Source: Nitrospirota bacterium (lineage in GTDB: Bacteria > Nitrospirota > Nitrospiria > 2-01-FULL-66-17). From it: DNA of 64,000 nt. Position numbers and translations under genes: made by a program. The notes under the pieces are model-generated. The model was given only the letters and a program-made list of their open reading frames with translations. It was not told the DNA's origin and did not search any database. Of this stretch, positions 36,435 through 45,118 are shown one piece after another. Location of the stretch: positions 1 through 64,000 of the forward strand of contig JBFLXB010000015.1 of assembly GCA_040757335.1 (NCBI GenBank), written 5' to 3'. Each line of letters opens with the position of its first letter. The first letter of the stretch is position 1.

Positions 36435-36689
36435 ATGAGATGCCAACGATGCCAAGGCTCCATGAACTTGGATCGATCGGACGACCGTTCTCGTCTGATC
36501 GAGCGATGGCGGTGCGAAACGTGGCGGTGCAGCCAGTGCGGGGAACGTATCGACGTCATCGTGCTCCGCCAGCGCGCAAAACCCGAGTGGAGTACGCCGA
36601 ATGCGTCGCTCCGACCACACGTGGCACAAACCAGCCCTCTGCCGTCTCTCGCTTCGCAGGCGGCGCTGCGAGAGACGAGCACCGTTTGA
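36435..36689 (+). CDS. Small zinc-ribbon protein
   Basis: 84 residues. N-terminal CQRC (residues 3-6) and CSQC (about 32-35), with basic residues between, form a four-Cys zinc ribbon; the rest is low-complexity. GGAGG lies 6 nt before the ATG, supporting this start. No other recognised domain. Convergent with the tonB/agmX-like gene at 36724. Confidence 0.68.
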   Translation: MRCQRCQGSMNLDRSDDRSRLIERWRCETWRCSQCGERIDVIVLRQRAKPEWSTPNASLRPHVAQTSPLPSLASQAALRETSTV

Positions 36690-36723
36690 CAAGGGCGCAA
36701 TGAGGGATCTTCTTCGGCGCCGC

Positions 36724-37686
36724 TCAGACCGGAAAGAACACGAACGGGTACGTCACGATGATGATGCCGTCGTAAAGGTGTGGGAATTTCCACATTTTAA
36801 TGCGGCTGGCCAAGGCTTGTTCCAGTGGGGCGTGGTCCATGGTGGTAGAGACGATGCGGGTGTCAATGACCTTGCCGCTGGAGTCGATGGAGAACTCCAC
36901 CGAGATAGTGCCCTTGAGCGTGGGATTGGTGCGCAGTTCTTTGTTGTAGAGATAGATCAGGCCGTTCTTGTATTGCTCCACCACGCGGGCGATGGCGTCG
37001 TAGTCGATCGCAGCCCCTGACCCTGATCCGCCGCCTTTTAATCGAATTCCCACGCCATCGCCGAGTCGTTGCCCGCTGCTGCCCGTTCCCCCAGTTCCGG
37101 TCCCGCCCGGAATTCGAGCGAGCGCGACTTGTTGACCTTGCGCGAGCTTGGTGCGATCGCCGCTCCCGAGCGTCTTGGATTTGGCCACGGCTTTGTCCAC
37201 CAGGCCGGTGTCGCGCGAGACGGACTTGGCCACAATGGTCCGGTTGCTCTTGGTCGTGGGAGCGGTGATCAGATCCGCCGAAGACAAGGCTTGGGTCAGG
37301 CGCTGGCTCTCGATAATGTCGCTGAGCCCGCCTTTTTCTTCCTCCTCGATCAATGACGCGAGCAGCCCGCTCTGTTTGACGATCTCTCGATTCTGTTGCG
37401 CCGAGTTCTTGGGTGCGGCTGCCGGCTTTTTCTCAGCCTTGGGTTTTTCGGGCGCCTTCTTTTCTTGGGGGGCGTCCGCGACTTTGGGTTTCTCGGGCGT
37501 GGCCACGATGGGCGGGGGCTCCAGAATGAGCTTGGCGACTCGCTCGGGTAAATCCTGGATATCCGGATGCTCGGGAAGAGGCATATGCACTATGGTCACG
37601 ATCGCTGCGGCGAGGAGATAGAACCCCAGCGAGAACCGCAGGGTTTTCTTAAACAGCTCGTCGTCTGAATGCGGGACAATAATCAT
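36724..37686 (-). CDS. AgmX/PglI C-terminal domain (TonB-like) energy transducer
   Basis: 320-residue inner-membrane protein. A cytoplasmic start is followed by one membrane helix (about 17-35), a Pro/Lys/Glu-rich periplasm-spanning stretch (about 50-95), a Gly-rich linker (about 195-225) and a C-terminal domain of about 90 residues: VEQYKNGLIYLYNKELR...GTISVEFSIDSSGKVIDTRIV...IKMWKFPHLYDG...VTYPFVF. This domain is the AgmX/PglI (GltG/GltJ) type related to TonB. Its start overlaps the second exbD by 4 nt (ATGA), and it is the last gene of the 17-gene run. Likely energised by the ExbB/ExbD complex. Confidence 0.88.
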   Translation of the reverse strand: MIIVPHSDDELFKKTLRFSLGFYLLAAAIVTIVHMPLPEHPDIQDLPERVAKLILEPPPIVATPEKPKVADAPQEKKAPEKPKAEKKPAAAPKNSAQQNREIVKQSGLLASLIEEEEKGGLSDIIESQRLTQALSSADLITAPTTKSNRTIVAKSVSRDTGLVDKAVAKSKTLGSGDRTKLAQGQQVALARIPGGTGTGGTGSSGQRLGDGVGIRLKGGGSGSGAAIDYDAIARVVEQYKNGLIYLYNKELRTNPTLKGTISVEFSIDSSGKVIDTRIVSTTMDHAPLEQALASRIKMWKFPHLYDGIIIVTYPFVFFPV

Positions 37687-38198
37687 CCGCGGTCTCCGTT
37701 AGTGATCTGCTCTTTTTGAATCACGGCGAGCGCGATGTGAGGAAACCCCGTTTGGGCGCAGGTGGCCATGAGCTTTTTTAGCAACTGGAACGGAATCTTC
37801 TTGTCGCCCATGATCGTGATGTTGCCCGTGAACGTGACCGAAGACGTTTTCTGCGCCATGGCGCGAGTCCGGTCCGCCAGCCGAGTCAGCTCCTGCTTGA
37901 CCGGTTCCAGGATGTTGTCGGGCTGGGCAATGGCTTGCGCCACGCTCATGATGCGCTTGCCGTCAACAAAGATCTCCTTTTCCGTCACCAGCAGGGCCAC
38001 GGTCGCGCGGGGGGCCTTTTCCGCGGTGGACGCGGGCAGCTTCAAACCCTCGGACGACGGCAGGGCAGCCTCTTCACCGGCAATGTGCACCAGGAGAAAC
38101 AAGAGCAGGATGGTGAAAATATCCATGAGGCTGATGAGGCTCAGAGAGACCACGCCATCACGGCCCCGTCGATTGTGCAGTCGGTCTCGGAGCTTCAT
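37683..38198 (-). CDS. ExbD/TolR-like protein 2 (keeps the channel Asp)
   Basis: 171 residues: short basic cytoplasmic N-terminus, one membrane helix LISLMDIFTILLLFLLVHI with Asp26 at the place of the proton-carrying Asp of ExbD/TolR/MotB, then a periplasmic domain. The ATG at 38198 overlaps the first exbD stop as ATGA; the longer frame to 38264 is not needed. Expected to pair with ExbB at 38673 and the first ExbD as a proton-driven stator. In Myxococcus the Agl motor likewise has one TolQ and two TolR-type subunits. Confidence 0.88.
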   Translation of the reverse strand: MKLRDRLHNRRGRDGVVSLSLISLMDIFTILLLFLLVHIAGEEAALPSSEGLKLPASTAEKAPRATVALLVTEKEIFVDGKRIMSVAQAIAQPDNILEPVKQELTRLADRTRAMAQKTSSVTFTGNITIMGDKKIPFQLLKKLMATCAQTGFPHIALAVIQKEQITNGDRG

Positions 38199-38683
38199 GC
38201 GCGTTTGACCTCGCCGATGGAAATGTCCGGGAACAGTTCCTGGGACGCCCCGGCTTCGCGGCACACGTCCATGACTTCTACCAAAGACTCGTACGCCACG
38301 TCGGGCTCGCTCAGCAGGATTACCGACTTTTCCTGCGGGTGGGCGGCTTTGACCCGTTGGAGGATCGTGGTCAGGCCCGCCAGGTCGTATTTGCCGTTTT
38401 GCAGCGCGAGCCTCGTCACGTCCAGGCCGCTGCCGCGCACGCTGATGGCGTCCAGGTGCAGAGCCACGATCAGTTTGAATGGTTCCTGCGCGGGCGGGGT
38501 GGCAGCTTGCGCGCTGGAGGCGGTGGGCAGATTCAGGTCCAGTACCGCGAGCCGCGAAAACACCACACCCGTCAACAAGAACGGGATCAGCACCACCATG
38601 AGGTTCATGAACGGCGTGATGTTGAGCGAGTGGTCGTCTCGGCCCTGGCGGCGCCTCCGTCGCTGCCGCACGCTATTTCGCAT
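38195..38683 (-). CDS. ExbD/TolR-like protein 1 (channel Asp replaced by Asn)
   Basis: 162 residues. Arg-rich cytoplasmic N-terminus, membrane helix in LNITPFMNLMVVLIPFLLTG, periplasmic domain with SVRGSGLDVTRLALQNGKYDL and an ExbD-like C-terminus (SVILLSEPDVAYESLVEVMDVCREAG). Aligning TPFMN with E. coli ExbD TPFID puts Asn27 in the position of the essential Asp25. Overlaps exbB by 11 nt upstream and exbD-2 by 4 nt downstream. Confidence 0.88.
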   Translation of the reverse strand: MRNSVRQRRRRRQGRDDHSLNITPFMNLMVVLIPFLLTGVVFSRLAVLDLNLPTASSAQAATPPAQEPFKLIVALHLDAISVRGSGLDVTRLALQNGKYDLAGLTTILQRVKAAHPQEKSVILLSEPDVAYESLVEVMDVCREAGASQELFPDISIGEVKRA

Positions 38684-39395
38684 GCACCGCTCCTTTCATG
38701 CCGACCGCGCGGCGCGCCTGGTGCATCTCCGCGCCGTTGGAATACCCGTCGGCCCCGTCTTCGCGCGCGGTCTGTCCCGCGAGGTTCACGAGCCGAAGCG
38801 AGTACTCCTCCACCGTGTCGATGACGCGATTGGTGCGGCTCTGCAGGAAGCCGTACACCAACATCAGCGGCACGGCTACGATCAACCCGAACGCCGTGGT
38901 GTTCATGGCCACGGAAATGCCTTTGGCCAGCAAGGTGGCCTTTTGCGAGGGGTCGGCCAGCGAGACCGCGGTGAAGGCCTGGATCAAGCCCACGATCGTG
39001 CCCAAGAGTCCCAGCAGGGTGGCCACGTTGGCCAGGTTCGGCAAATAACCGAGCCGTGCTTCCAGTCGCGGGATGACCTGCATCATGGCTTCGTCCACAC
39101 TGCCCTGGACGTCTTCCCGCGTGAACGACCCCTTCATGCCGCGGATGCCGGCTGCGAGGACGCGATGAAGGGGCGTGCGGGACAGCGTGCAATGACGGAC
39201 CGCCTCGTCCATGCGACGACCTTGGATGGGCGACGCAATCTGGCCCCACAGCCGTTCGGCATTGGCTCCGGAGCGCGCGATGACCACGATCCGCTCCACC
39301 ACGATCGCGGTGGCCACCGCGAGCACCAGGAGGATCGGGTACATGAAGAAGCCGCCGGCCTGAAAGAAGTTGATAAACGTCGACACACTCATCAT
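38673..39395 (-). CDS. ExbB/TolQ/MotA-family proton channel protein
   Basis: 240 residues with three membrane helices. Helix 1 at about 12-32 is followed by a cytoplasmic domain. A long TM2 (YLPNLANVATLLGLLGTIVGLIQAF) carries the conserved GLLGTIxG, and TM3 (SVAMNTTAFGLIVAVPLMLVYGF) has the AMxTTAxGLxVAIP signature. An AGGAGG ribosome site precedes the ATG, whose first codons overlap the 110-residue gene by 4 nt. Forms the pentameric channel around ExbD dimers. Confidence 0.94.
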   Translation of the reverse strand: MMSVSTFINFFQAGGFFMYPILLVLAVATAIVVERIVVIARSGANAERLWGQIASPIQGRRMDEAVRHCTLSRTPLHRVLAAGIRGMKGSFTREDVQGSVDEAMMQVIPRLEARLGYLPNLANVATLLGLLGTIVGLIQAFTAVSLADPSQKATLLAKGISVAMNTTAFGLIVAVPLMLVYGFLQSRTNRVIDTVEEYSLRLVNLAGQTAREDGADGYSNGAEMHQARRAVGMKGAVHAK

Positions 39396-39724
39396 TGGAG
39401 ACCTCCTCTTGTTGCGTTGCTGGTTCCTTGCGAGAGTTGGCGTTGAAAGCGCGCGCGATCAACGGGTTCGAGTAGTTCCTGCTGAAAACTGCGTCGCAAC
39501 GGGATGTCGCCCTCGACCGCGGAGGTGTCTTTCCACGGCACCACGTACACCACGTGGGGCTTTTCCAACGTGCCCTGGATTTCCGTGCCCTCCATCAGAA
39601 AGCGCTCCACGTTGGCACTCGAACCGCCTGTCCTCGTTTGCGTGGGAGCGGTGTCAGCGGCCCATGACGTCTCGACCACGAGCACCAGCGTCGCGAGTCC
39701 GAGTGCGGCGACGGGAAGCCTCAC
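39392..39724 (-). CDS. Small exported hypothetical protein of the exbBD operon
   Basis: 110 residues. A signal peptide (LPVAALGLATLVLVVETSWA, cleavage near residue 22) is followed by a short soluble domain (VERFLMEGTEIQGTLEKPHVVYVVPWK...RSFQQELLEPVDRARFQRQL). I do not recognise a family. 4-nt overlaps on both sides place it firmly in the operon between a TPR lipoprotein and exbB. Confidence 0.78.
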   Translation of the reverse strand: MRLPVAALGLATLVLVVETSWAADTAPTQTRTGGSSANVERFLMEGTEIQGTLEKPHVVYVVPWKDTSAVEGDIPLRRSFQQELLEPVDRARFQRQLSQGTSNATRGGLQ

Positions 39725-40359
39725 GGGGTCTCCCTGGCGCGTTCAACCCGCTTGTGCAGCGCGGCGATCCAGATCGTGACCTCTTCGCGGCCTTCCCCGC
39801 CGGATGCCAAATAGGTTTCGTAGTGCTGGATCGCCTTCTCGGGCTCATTGAGATAGAGGTCGTACAGCACCGCGAGATTGTAGGTGGCGTCTCGGAAATC
39901 CGGCGCGACATCAAGGGCTCGGCGGTACGCGTCTTCAGCCTGACGAAACTCGCCCTGTTCCCGCAGCGCCAGGCCCAGGTTGTAGTACGCCTCGGGGTAT
40001 TGGGGTTGAATCTCGATCGCCTGTTGATACGCGGCTACGGCTTCCGGCAGGAGGCCCAACCGCTTGTAGACCACGCCGAGGTTATTGTGAAACACGCTCA
40101 CGTGGGGATAATTCGTCCGCAGGTTCTCGAATACGGTGCGAGCTTCCTTGAACTTCCCGTCCTCCACCAGGGTGGTGCCTTTCTGGAACGACAAGAGGAC
40201 CTGGTCCAGTTTTTGGGCCTCGGCTGCGCGGGCCTCGTCGCTCCGTGCGGAGGCTGGAGCCGGTGTGGGCGATGCCGGCGGCAACGTGGCTCGGGTGCAG
40301 CCGGCCGCAGCCGCCAGCAGCAGCCACAGGATCATTTTCTGTTGAGGGCGCGTCGTCAT
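39721..40359 (-). CDS. TPR lipoprotein (GltE/AglT-like context)
   Basis: 212 residues. Lipobox LLAAAAGC (Cys21), a Pro/Ala/Ser linker, then about three to four tetratricopeptide repeats (FHNNLGVVYKRLGLLPEAVAAYQQAIEIQPQ; AYYNLGLALREQGEFRQAEDAYRRAL; ATYNLAVLYDLYLNEPEKAIQHYE). Probably anchored in the outer membrane facing the periplasm. Start and stop overlap neighbours by 4 nt each. TPR lipoproteins accompany TonB2-type and Agl-Glt systems. Confidence 0.88.
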   Translation of the reverse strand: MTTRPQQKMILWLLLAAAAGCTRATLPPASPTPAPASARSDEARAAEAQKLDQVLLSFQKGTTLVEDGKFKEARTVFENLRTNYPHVSVFHNNLGVVYKRLGLLPEAVAAYQQAIEIQPQYPEAYYNLGLALREQGEFRQAEDAYRRALDVAPDFRDATYNLAVLYDLYLNEPEKAIQHYETYLASGGEGREEVTIWIAALHKRVERARETP

Positions 40360-43190
40360 CGTTCGGCCGTGAGCAGTCTGTCAATGATCGACGAGAGCGG
40401 TTGAGCCGTCAACGTCTCCACATCGATATTGGACGTGATCCGCTCGGTTCGCTCCGGCCGCTTGTAGAGCGCGGGCCGCAATTCGGCCAGCCGGTCATAG
40501 CTCTTTTTGACCCACTCGTTGTAGGCCCCGGGTTGGCTCGAGGCCCGCTGCACGTTGCTGGCATAAGCGTGGATCGCTTTCTCTTCGAACGGGAAGGCCT
40601 TTTCCTCCAGTTGGAACTTGTACTCCTCGACTTGGTCGGGAGTCAGCGTTTTGGGCAATTCGGCTTCGAGCAGCGCAGTCTTGAAGTGCTCGAACACCTC
40701 GCCCAGACGATAGGCGGACGTGGCGACCACGTCGAAGTAGCGGGACTCCGCGGCGCGGGTGTAGAGCGTGATCGTCTTGTCCAATGCCTGGGTCTTGCTC
40801 TTGAGATTCTTTTTGAATGGCTCCTTCAGCGCGATCTTCTTGAGCGATCGGAACGACTCCTCGGCTTGTTGGAACACGGCTTGTGCCGCGAACACGGTGC
40901 CGGGGGCCTCGTGTTCCACCCTGACAAAGAGTGCGAGCGCTTCTTTGTTTTTCCCCTGGCGCTGGCGGATGACGGCCATTTTCCACAGGCCTTCCGGCGC
41001 GTCCGCGTGTTTGGGGAAGCGCTCCGTGAATTGCGCGAACGCTGCGAAACTCTTCTCCCACTGGGACGCCTTTTCATAATCAAGCCCGGCGGTCCAGAGA
41101 ATCTGGGGGGCCTGCGTCTGATGCTGGGGCATCTTGGCCGCGGCTTCAAAGGCTTCGGCTGCCTGGAGCCACTGTTCGCCTTGCTCGTGGATCAACGCGA
41201 TGTGGAGCGCCGCCTTGGCGCCCAGGTCGGACTTGGGATCACGCTGGAGCAGTTGCTGGTAGGCCACGATGGCTTCTCCCGGCTGTTTGAGCGTTTCGTA
41301 TAGGGTGGCCGCCTCGAATAGTGCGCCGGCCGCCAGCGGGCTGTCGGGAGCTTCCCGGGAAATCCCGGCGAATGTCTTGGCTGCCTCGCCGAGTCGATCG
41401 GCTTTCCTGTGCCGCTCGGCCTGTTTGTACATGGCTGCGGCCAGTAGATCGCTCATCTCACGTCGTTGTACGCTGTCCGTTGTCGGGAGAAGCGACAGGG
41501 TGAGCGCATATGCGGCGCGAGCCTCATCGAAGCGGCCTTGCCGCATGTACGAGTGGGCGATCAGCTTCTGCGCCGTGGCGGTGCCCGTAAATTTTGGATA
41601 CCGGGCCAGAACCTGCCCGAGCACCTCTCGAGCCTCCGCGTCGCGTTGTTGCTCGAACAGGATCTCGCCGGACTTGAGCAGGACCGTCGGGGTTCTGGTG
41701 TCGTTGGGGAACTGCTCGGCGAACCGTTTGGTCAACGCGACGAACCGCTCTTGGCCCTTTTTATCTGGAAGCTTCTCCGCGGCCACGATGGCGGAGTACG
41801 CGGGCTCTTTGTCCACCGGCACCCCGGCGTAGCCGTATGCCACTGCTTCGTACGCCGCGGCTGCCAGGGCATACTCTTGGAGCGCCAACAGAGACTCGGC
41901 GTAGAGCAGATGCACTTCTCGCGTCTCCTTTTCCACGGGGAACTCTGCGAGGAACTGGCGATACCACCTGACCGCTTCCCGGTGATCGTCGGGCTGTTTG
42001 CTCTCTCGCGCACCGGCGTGGGCCGAGATTCCGAGTCGGTACAAGCTGTCTTTGACCAAGGGGCGCGAACGGCCGCGGCTGGTTTCGTCGTTGGCCCGAT
42101 ACCAGGCGCCGGTGCTGAGGTAGCTGTTGACGAGTTCAACTCTGGCGTTGCGAGCGGCGTGGGTGTCCTTCTGCTTCTCGTACGATTCGATCACGTACGA
42201 CGCGAAGATCGGTGCCATGCCGTGCATAGGGTGTTCCCGGACAAAGGTTCGATACGTGTCGATGGCCTTCTGAGTTTGGCCCTCGGCCGCGTACTGGTTC
42301 CCCATCATGAGATAAAGGTCTTTTTCGTAGACGGCTGAACCGTGTTCCTTGAAGTAAACGGCCATGGGACCGGGCCCACCCACACTGCGGAACGAGATGG
42401 CTACGTACGTCAGCGCCTCCCACACCAGAGAACCGGGATCAGCGGCCAGGTCCTGTTGATCAGCGTTCTTGCGGTCGACCAACTGTAGAAAATTCTCGAT
42501 CGCGTGTGGATAGGCTTGCAAGTTGAAATAGGTCCACCCCAGTTTGTAGCCCGCCTTATCCTGCAGGAACGGGTCATCCATCGAGATGGCTTGCTCATAC
42601 GCCTGGGCCGCCTGTTCGAACCGACGACTGTCGAACTCGAACTCGCCGATTCGAAAGTACGCTTCCTGGCGATGGGGGCTGGTCGGATAGTCGGTGACCA
42701 GTCGCGTCAGCAGCGGCTGGGCCAGCTCGCGGCGACCAGTCTCCGAGTAGGCGCGTGCTAGCGAATAGAGCACGTGATCCTGACCGTGGAACGTGGGATC
42801 GGTGCGGAGCAATTCTTGGTAGGCTTGGATCGCCTGGTCATAGTTCACCAGCGGCGGAGGACCATCCGGCCGGTTCTCATAGGCGTCCATCTCGGCGAGA
42901 AACCGTTGGTGCGCGCGCTCCAGGTAGAGATCCCCCAAGCGTTTGAGGGCTTCGGATCGCAGGTCCTGATCCGCCTCGCCGTACTGCTTGAGAAACTCTT
43001 CATACCCAGTGATGACGTCCGCCTTCCGAATGACCGGCGCAGCCTGCTCGACCACCGGCGCTTTGGGTTGAGGGCTCGCGGCTCTCACCGGAAATTGAGC
43101 CGTTGCGGCGCCGTTGGTGCCGGCGCATGCTGTCAGCAGCAACGCGGCGCCCAGATACCATGTTGGACGGATGGCGATGAAACGCGTCAT
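40356..43190 (-). CDS. Large TPR lipoprotein
   Basis: 944 residues, the largest product in the window. Signal peptide with lipobox LLLTAC (Cys22). Almost the whole mature protein is tetratricopeptide-like helical hairpins (for example YFRIGEFEFDSRRFEQAAQAYEQAI, AQKLIAHSYMRQGRFDEARAAYALTL, AALHIALIHEQGEQWLQAAEAFEAAAK, LWKMAVIRQRQGKNKEALALF), more than 15 in number. An extended periplasmic scaffold is likely. 4-nt overlaps with the TPR genes on either side. Comparable large TPR proteins (GltI/AgmK) occur in the Myxococcus Glt complex, but sequence-level orthology is not claimed. Confidence 0.88.
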   Translation of the reverse strand: MTRFIAIRPTWYLGAALLLTACAGTNGAATAQFPVRAASPQPKAPVVEQAAPVIRKADVITGYEEFLKQYGEADQDLRSEALKRLGDLYLERAHQRFLAEMDAYENRPDGPPPLVNYDQAIQAYQELLRTDPTFHGQDHVLYSLARAYSETGRRELAQPLLTRLVTDYPTSPHRQEAYFRIGEFEFDSRRFEQAAQAYEQAISMDDPFLQDKAGYKLGWTYFNLQAYPHAIENFLQLVDRKNADQQDLAADPGSLVWEALTYVAISFRSVGGPGPMAVYFKEHGSAVYEKDLYLMMGNQYAAEGQTQKAIDTYRTFVREHPMHGMAPIFASYVIESYEKQKDTHAARNARVELVNSYLSTGAWYRANDETSRGRSRPLVKDSLYRLGISAHAGARESKQPDDHREAVRWYRQFLAEFPVEKETREVHLLYAESLLALQEYALAAAAYEAVAYGYAGVPVDKEPAYSAIVAAEKLPDKKGQERFVALTKRFAEQFPNDTRTPTVLLKSGEILFEQQRDAEAREVLGQVLARYPKFTGTATAQKLIAHSYMRQGRFDEARAAYALTLSLLPTTDSVQRREMSDLLAAAMYKQAERHRKADRLGEAAKTFAGISREAPDSPLAAGALFEAATLYETLKQPGEAIVAYQQLLQRDPKSDLGAKAALHIALIHEQGEQWLQAAEAFEAAAKMPQHQTQAPQILWTAGLDYEKASQWEKSFAAFAQFTERFPKHADAPEGLWKMAVIRQRQGKNKEALALFVRVEHEAPGTVFAAQAVFQQAEESFRSLKKIALKEPFKKNLKSKTQALDKTITLYTRAAESRYFDVVATSAYRLGEVFEHFKTALLEAELPKTLTPDQVEEYKFQLEEKAFPFEEKAIHAYASNVQRASSQPGAYNEWVKKSYDRLAELRPALYKRPERTERITSNIDVETLTAQPLSSIIDRLLTAER

Positions 43191-45118
43191 TGGGTCAAGA
43201 CGTCCATGATGTGAACCTGGCTGAGCCGAGCCACGGCGGCCATGGCCTCCATCTGGCCGCTGCGTTGATCCACCGCTTTTAGTAGCAGGGCCTGCAACGG
43301 CGGCAGTAGTTCGGCTCGGAGGTCGATCAGCTCCCCCCGATACGCGACCAGGTCCTGTCGAATGGCCTGGATACGCTGACGGAACTGGCTGAGTTTCGTG
43401 TCCAAGCCGTTGATGGAGTCAACCAGCGCGCGTTGGTCGTGGTCCGCCTGTTCCAGGTCGATTTGCACTTGTATGATCGCGCGCTGAAGGTCGTCGCGGC
43501 GTCCGGGAACCTCGGTAAGGATGGTCCAGAGCCGCTCGCCCTGGAGCATACTGAGCCAGCGGTCCGCGTTGTTCCATTGCGCCTTGAGATCCTCGATCTG
43601 TAATCGATCCGACTGACCACTGGGCCTGAGCCGCGCGATGGTCTCGCCCACCGCGCGGCTCTGACCACGGGCCAGGGCCAATTGGCTCAAGACCGAGGGG
43701 TCGCTGCCGAGCGCCCATGCCTCGGCGGTTTCGTGTTGGACGGCCTGGTCGAGCGCGGCCTGCAACTGGTGCTCACGCTGTCGGAGCGGCGTGACAGGGT
43801 TTTGGGTGAGAAACCCCCGGACGGTCGGCACACGATCCCGGAACACGGCCTCGCGGTGATCGACCATGACCTGGAACACATCCGAGTCAGCGAGCTTGCG
43901 GGCCAGGTACTGCTCAATGGTCCCCAGTTCTCCGTACTGTCTGACCCAGAACCGGAGGCCGTCGTCGTCCAATAGCGGGCCGATCGGGCTGTCCAGCACC
44001 GCGGTCATATCCGTCAGCAACCCGCTGAGGCGATCGCGGTCTTTGATGAGCCCCCGCATTGTATCCAATGCTTGTCGCTCGCGGCGATACGTGTCGAGCG
44101 CCTTGCCGTACGCGTGAAACGCCTCACCGCGAGCGCCCATGCGGTCGTAACAATGGCCGATCGTGGTCAGGGCTTCGAGGGCATACGGATGATTGGGCGC
44201 TGCGCGAAGGAGGGTCAGAAACGCGGCGAGGGACTCGGCGTACCGCTGCTGATACAGGTGAACCCACCCCGCGCCGAACACCGCGTCAGGGTAAAACGGG
44301 CTCGTCTGGGTGATCGAGGCGAACGCCGGTAATGCCTCGTCGTATCGTCCGGTTTCTGTGAATAGTAAGCCCAGGGTCAGACGGCTCTTTTCAGCCAAGG
44401 CCTGCAGTAGCGCGTCGTCCTCAGGTTGCAGGCCCCCCAACTCCTCGAGCATGCGGCTCGCTTCGTCCACGTTCGCCAGTTGGGTATGTGATTTGGCGGA
44501 CGTGAGCTGGGCAAAGGGCCGGTAATCGCTGGAACCGGGAATGGCGGTCATCACGTCGAGGGCCCGTTCGAAATTTCCGAGCGCGTAGTGGCTCATCCCG
44601 GCCAGGTACGCGGCGTGATCCATTGACGCGAATGCGGGGTCGGGCGTGAGTCGTTCAAACGTGGAAACGGCGGCTTGGTAGAGCGCACGCGAGTATTGGA
44701 GCCGCTCGATCAACAACAGCACCTGGTTGCGGTCCTGACCGGAAGGGAACGCTGATACCAGTTGGTCGAAGATCACCGTGGCGGGGCGATGCATACCCCA
44801 GGCCACGTACAGACTACCTCGAAGCAGTCTCACGTGGTTGAGCGTGTCCGTGTCCGTGTGTACGGTCTCCTCCAGAAGTTTCAATCTGGTGGCGGACGTC
44901 AGATAATCATCGAGGAAAAAGTGATAGTAGGCTTCCCTTTTCAGCGCGTCGGTGGTGGACCCGGATGTTCGCGGTTCCGCGCCGGATGCCGGCGCAGCCT
45001 CGGTCACACCCGTGGGTTGGGCTTTCGGAGGCTGGGGAAGGTTGATCGACGGGTCGGCCCACGCGTGCGCCGACCACAGTCCCAGCGCGAAGAAGAGGAT
45101 GTTACCGCCACGTTTCAT
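43187..45118 (-). CDS. TPR periplasmic protein with C-terminal coiled coil
   Basis: 643 residues. Signal peptide (ILFFALGLWSAHAWA), low-complexity linker to about residue 55, TPR-like repeats to about 320 (FGAGWVHLYQQRYAESLAAFLTLLRAAPNHPYALEALTTIGHCYDRMG is among the clearest), then a long helical region ending in coiled coil (about 530-620: IIQVQIDLEQADHDQRALVDSINGLDTKLSQF). Overlaps the 182-residue gene by 17 nt and the large TPR gene by 4 nt. Probably a periplasmic scaffold. Confidence 0.85.
   Translation of the reverse strand: MKRGGNILFFALGLWSAHAWADPSINLPQPPKAQPTGVTEAAPASGAEPRTSGSTTDALKREAYYHFFLDDYLTSATRLKLLEETVHTDTDTLNHVRLLRGSLYVAWGMHRPATVIFDQLVSAFPSGQDRNQVLLLIERLQYSRALYQAAVSTFERLTPDPAFASMDHAAYLAGMSHYALGNFERALDVMTAIPGSSDYRPFAQLTSAKSHTQLANVDEASRMLEELGGLQPEDDALLQALAEKSRLTLGLLFTETGRYDEALPAFASITQTSPFYPDAVFGAGWVHLYQQRYAESLAAFLTLLRAAPNHPYALEALTTIGHCYDRMGARGEAFHAYGKALDTYRRERQALDTMRGLIKDRDRLSGLLTDMTAVLDSPIGPLLDDDGLRFWVRQYGELGTIEQYLARKLADSDVFQVMVDHREAVFRDRVPTVRGFLTQNPVTPLRQREHQLQAALDQAVQHETAEAWALGSDPSVLSQLALARGQSRAVGETIARLRPSGQSDRLQIEDLKAQWNNADRWLSMLQGERLWTILTEVPGRRDDLQRAIIQVQIDLEQADHDQRALVDSINGLDTKLSQFRQRIQAIRQDLVAYRGELIDLRAELLPPLQALLLKAVDQRSGQMEAMAAVARLSQVHIMDVLTQ

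Noticed and set aside
36724-39395. Classical TonB-ExbB-ExbD for siderophore uptake
   Set aside because: No TonB-dependent receptor is in the operon, there are two ExbD, and the TonB-like protein has an AgmX/PglI-type C-terminal domain.
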